Below are positions 62,016 through 64,000 of a stretch of 64,000 nt of DNA, one piece after another. The stretch comes from Candidatus Moanabacter tarae (GTDB lineage Bacteria > Verrucomicrobiota > Verrucomicrobiia > Opitutales > UBA2987). The stretch is taken from positions 2,569,966 to 2,633,965 of the forward strand of contig CP029803.1 of assembly GCA_003226295.1 (NCBI GenBank), read 5' to 3'. A model generated the notes under the pieces. The model made no database searches and was not told the DNA's origin. It saw only the letters and a list, made by a program, of their open reading frames with translations. Every line of letters starts with the position of its first letter. Position 1 is the first letter of the stretch. Made by a program: the position numbers and the translations under genes.

Positions 62016-63860
62016 TTGATAAAAATTTACCGTATACCCTTTTGGGGGGCGCTTCTGATTTCGGCGCTTCCAATTGGATGGATTCTCTACCTTATAGTGA
62101 ATTCCTACTCGAGCTACGTTACGCTTACTCGGTTTGGAGGCTATGGTATTGAAAACGCGCCACCTTTTACGAGTGAGCTAATGAGGTTTTTTGTTCGCAA
62201 TCAATTGCACAGGATTCGTCTCAGAATATTGGCTCCTTCGATGCCGGAGGAAAGCACTCTTCCCCTTGTCGAACTTTTCATTGGTGCTGGCAGCCAGGAA
62301 AGGCTGAACAGCAATCTCCCGGCTAGTGGAAAGTCCCAGCACTACCCGGCTTACTTAAAATGGGAAGGCGAATTGCACAGGGTCAATGCACGGTATGTAG
62401 GGGATAACCACTGGCACTGGCTTTATGAGCAAAAATCGTGGCGGATCAAAACCGTCAAGTCTCAACTTATTAATGGAGCTCGAGAATTTAACCTAAAAAA
62501 TCCTAGAACGAGAATAGCCTTCAACGAAGCAATCTCAATGGAGCTAGCAGCGAGTGTCGGTCTTATTGCACCGCGGGTTTTCCCGGTCCGCCTGGTGCTG
62601 AATGGGGAATTCCATGGGGTTTATCTTTGGCAGGATGTAATCGACGAAACGGTTCTGAAAAGATCTGGGCGTTCGATTGGCAGTCTTTACGATGGTGACG
62701 GTGCATCTCGTAATGTCAAAACGGGGGTGAGTGCTCTTTGGGAGGATGAAGTTTGGTGGAGAAAAGATATTTGGCAGGATTCAAAGTCGCAGTTCGATCG
62801 GACAGAGATTCGTGAACTTATCGCGCAGGTCAACGAGGACTCCCTTCTGAGTTTCTACGAATTCGCCACCCGAAAACTCCATCAAGATCATTACACCACA
62901 TTTGTTAGTTTGGATAATATCCTCGCCGGAGGTCATCACGATTTTAACCATAATCACAAACTCTACTTCGACCCTGGAACTGGGAGAATGGAGCCGGTTG
63001 CCTGGGACACAGACGCATGGCAATTCCGTAATGTTTGGTTGGATTGTGCGCACAACCCTTTGCTAGTAAACTGGAAATTGATTCCCCAGTTAGATCATCA
63101 ACGACTGAAGAAATTGCACTCTCTGATCGTTGATGGCCCCCTAACGGAGGAGAATGTAATTCGACGAATCAGCGAGTACGATCTTAGGGTTAGGGAGAGT
63201 TTGGAAGCCGACTTCAGGAAAGATTACAAGTATTGGAATGCGCTCGAATTCTTGAAATTCAAGGTGTATCCCATGCTCGTCTATGGAATAGAAGCGTATG
63301 TTGAGCAGGTGGATTATTATCGAGAAGGTGTTAGAAAGAGGTTTAGATTCCTGAGGGACTATCTCGATGATTGTTCAGTTCGCTATCAAGTTTCTCGTAG
63401 TTCCGGAGAGACCCTCTTAACGGTTGCTTCAGCAGGGAAGGTAGCCGCAGAACTAGACCGGATCAGAATTAAGGGTACCTTTGATGAAATCCACGTGTAT
63501 AGGGATAAAAATTTAAATGGAAGGTTGGATGATAGTGACGAATTGCTCACTCTGGCCCGCTCTGAATTGGGGATTGCAACTGTTAGTCTCTCCGATTTGA
63601 TATATCCAGGTTATAAAAAAGAAGGAGTGAGTCCTCATCGCTCTCAGTTCCTTTTCGGACCGTACGACTATCTTTCTTCGCCTCTTCCGTTTACCTATAT
63701 TCTGAGTGTGGCGCAAGGAGCGATAGAAAAGGTAGAACTCGATTGTAATAACGTCCTAACTGGAGTGCCGGTAGAGGTACAGGAAACGGTGTTAACGGAA
63801 GATTTATTTGAAGCTACCGTTTCCCTCCATCCCTGGGCCCTACCGGGAAGAACTAATTGA
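62016..63860 (+). CDS. Membrane-anchored CotH kinase family protein
   Basis: The 614-residue protein has one N-terminal membrane span (WGALLISALPIGWILYLIV, about residues 10-28) and a CotH-type kinase domain. Visible landmarks are RYVGDNHWHW at 127-135, the lysine-rich KSWRIKTVKS at 140-149, NLKNPRT, the RLVLNGEFHGVYLW segment at 192-205, the LDNILAGGHHD segment near 299-309 and the metal-binding VAWDTDAW at 328-335. CotH domains are atypical protein kinases that use ATP. The start is TTG 62016: the in-frame stop just upstream (61980) leaves no ATG. Its stop overlaps the next TTG start (TTGA). Targets unknown. Confidence 0.82.
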   Translation: MIKIYRIPFWGALLISALPIGWILYLIVNSYSSYVTLTRFGGYGIENAPPFTSELMRFFVRNQLHRIRLRILAPSMPEESTLPLVELFIGAGSQERLNSNLPASGKSQHYPAYLKWEGELHRVNARYVGDNHWHWLYEQKSWRIKTVKSQLINGAREFNLKNPRTRIAFNEAISMELAASVGLIAPRVFPVRLVLNGEFHGVYLWQDVIDETVLKRSGRSIGSLYDGDGASRNVKTGVSALWEDEVWWRKDIWQDSKSQFDRTEIRELIAQVNEDSLLSFYEFATRKLHQDHYTTFVSLDNILAGGHHDFNHNHKLYFDPGTGRMEPVAWDTDAWQFRNVWLDCAHNPLLVNWKLIPQLDHQRLKKLHSLIVDGPLTEENVIRRISEYDLRVRESLEADFRKDYKYWNALEFLKFKVYPMLVYGIEAYVEQVDYYREGVRKRFRFLRDYLDDCSVRYQVSRSSGETLLTVASAGKVAAELDRIRIKGTFDEIHVYRDKNLNGRLDDSDELLTLARSELGIATVSLSDLIYPGYKKEGVSPHRSQFLFGPYDYLSSPLPFTYILSVAQGAIEKVELDCNNVLTGVPVEVQETVLTEDLFEATVSLHPWALPGRTN

Positions 63861-64000
63861 AATTGCCAAGTATAGGGTTTGTTTACCTGGTCGCAGTAGT
63901 TGTGAGTACGGCGGCGTTTTTGAATTGGACCGGGTCGATTCCTTGGTATGAGGAGTCGAAATTCACGGGTGAGCGAATTAGGAAACAGGCGCGATATTTG
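63857..64000 (+). CDS. N-terminal fragment of a membrane-anchored protein coupled to the CotH-family gene
   Basis: Forty-eight codons are visible before the window ends. The TTG start overlaps the CotH-family stop (TTGA). The product starts MKLPSIGFVYLVAVVVSTAA, a clear membrane span or signal anchor, then a polar segment NWTGSIPWYEESKFTGERIRK. The family cannot be recognised from this fragment. Coupling suggests that it works with the CotH-family protein. Confidence 0.7.
   Translation, partial: MKLPSIGFVYLVAVVVSTAAFLNWTGSIPWYEESKFTGERIRKQARYL

Noticed and set aside
1..64000. CRISPR array, insertion sequence or prophage
   Set aside because: No regularly spaced repeats, transposase or phage structural genes were seen; the single tyrosine recombinase looks like a Xer protein.

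Overview
The window reads as a chromosomal segment of a Gram-negative, diderm bacterium. The best guess is a marine Verrucomicrobiota of the Opitutae kind. This lineage call is inference from gene content: a full Na+-translocating NADH:quinone reductase operon, the long form of IspG, SufS/SufU, an Mpl murein-recycling ligase and a uppS-cdsA-dxr-rseP-ispG envelope/isoprenoid block. No rRNA is present to confirm it. One tRNA gene, tRNA-Ser(GGA), is present. No prophage, insertion sequence or CRISPR array was seen.

Layout. 1-2.0 kb: an acyl-CoA pair (crotonase, cut by the window edge, and a CaiB-type CoA-transferase). 2.1-4.6 kb: a PhnDCE-like ABC importer. 4.9-6.2 kb: rarA. 6.4-9.3 kb: thiD, a small coiled-coil protein coupled to thyA, and folA. 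9.6-17.6 kb (minus strand): nqrABCDEF followed by the flavin and iron maturation genes apbE and nqrM, with a previously unlabelled 73-codon ORF lodged between nqrD and nqrE. 17.8 kb: tRNA-Ser. 18.2-21.3 kb: a PhyH-type oxygenase with an altered iron site and a degenerate asparagine-synthase homologue. 21.7-31.8 kb (minus strand): sucD/sucC/rph, then ispG/rseP/dxr/cdsA/uppS. 32.3-34.0 kb: sufS-sufU. 34.3-38.0 kb: dapF (serine at both catalytic cysteine positions), rnr and a small tyrosine/arginine phosphatase. 38.4-43.6 kb: mpl, a xerD-like recombinase, an MBL-fold hydrolase, accA and a TPR protein.

43.8-61.2 kb is the accessory, envelope-directed part. An ACP-dehydratase fusion, a ketoacyl synthase, a MurG/MGDG-synthase-like glycosyltransferase and a GT4 enzyme form a plus-strand run. 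They are followed by a GT9 glycosyltransferase, an alpha-oxoamine synthase, two more GT4 enzymes, a DUF374 acyltransferase and a second degenerate asparagine synthase. A four-gene LolD/FtsX/HlyD/TolC-type export operon follows. Together these look like a pathway that builds an acyl chain, condenses or glycosylates it and exports a lipid-linked product. The product is not known and the link is inferred from adjacency. 62.0-64.0 kb: a membrane-anchored CotH-kinase-family protein and a coupled partner that runs off the window.

Coding is fairly loose: the larger gaps (each about 200 bp or more) add up to roughly 7 kb, and several contain no recognisable gene. Within operons the genes are tight, with 4-bp ATGA, GTGA or TTGA stop-start overlaps, so translational coupling is common and non-ATG starts occur at coupled junctions.
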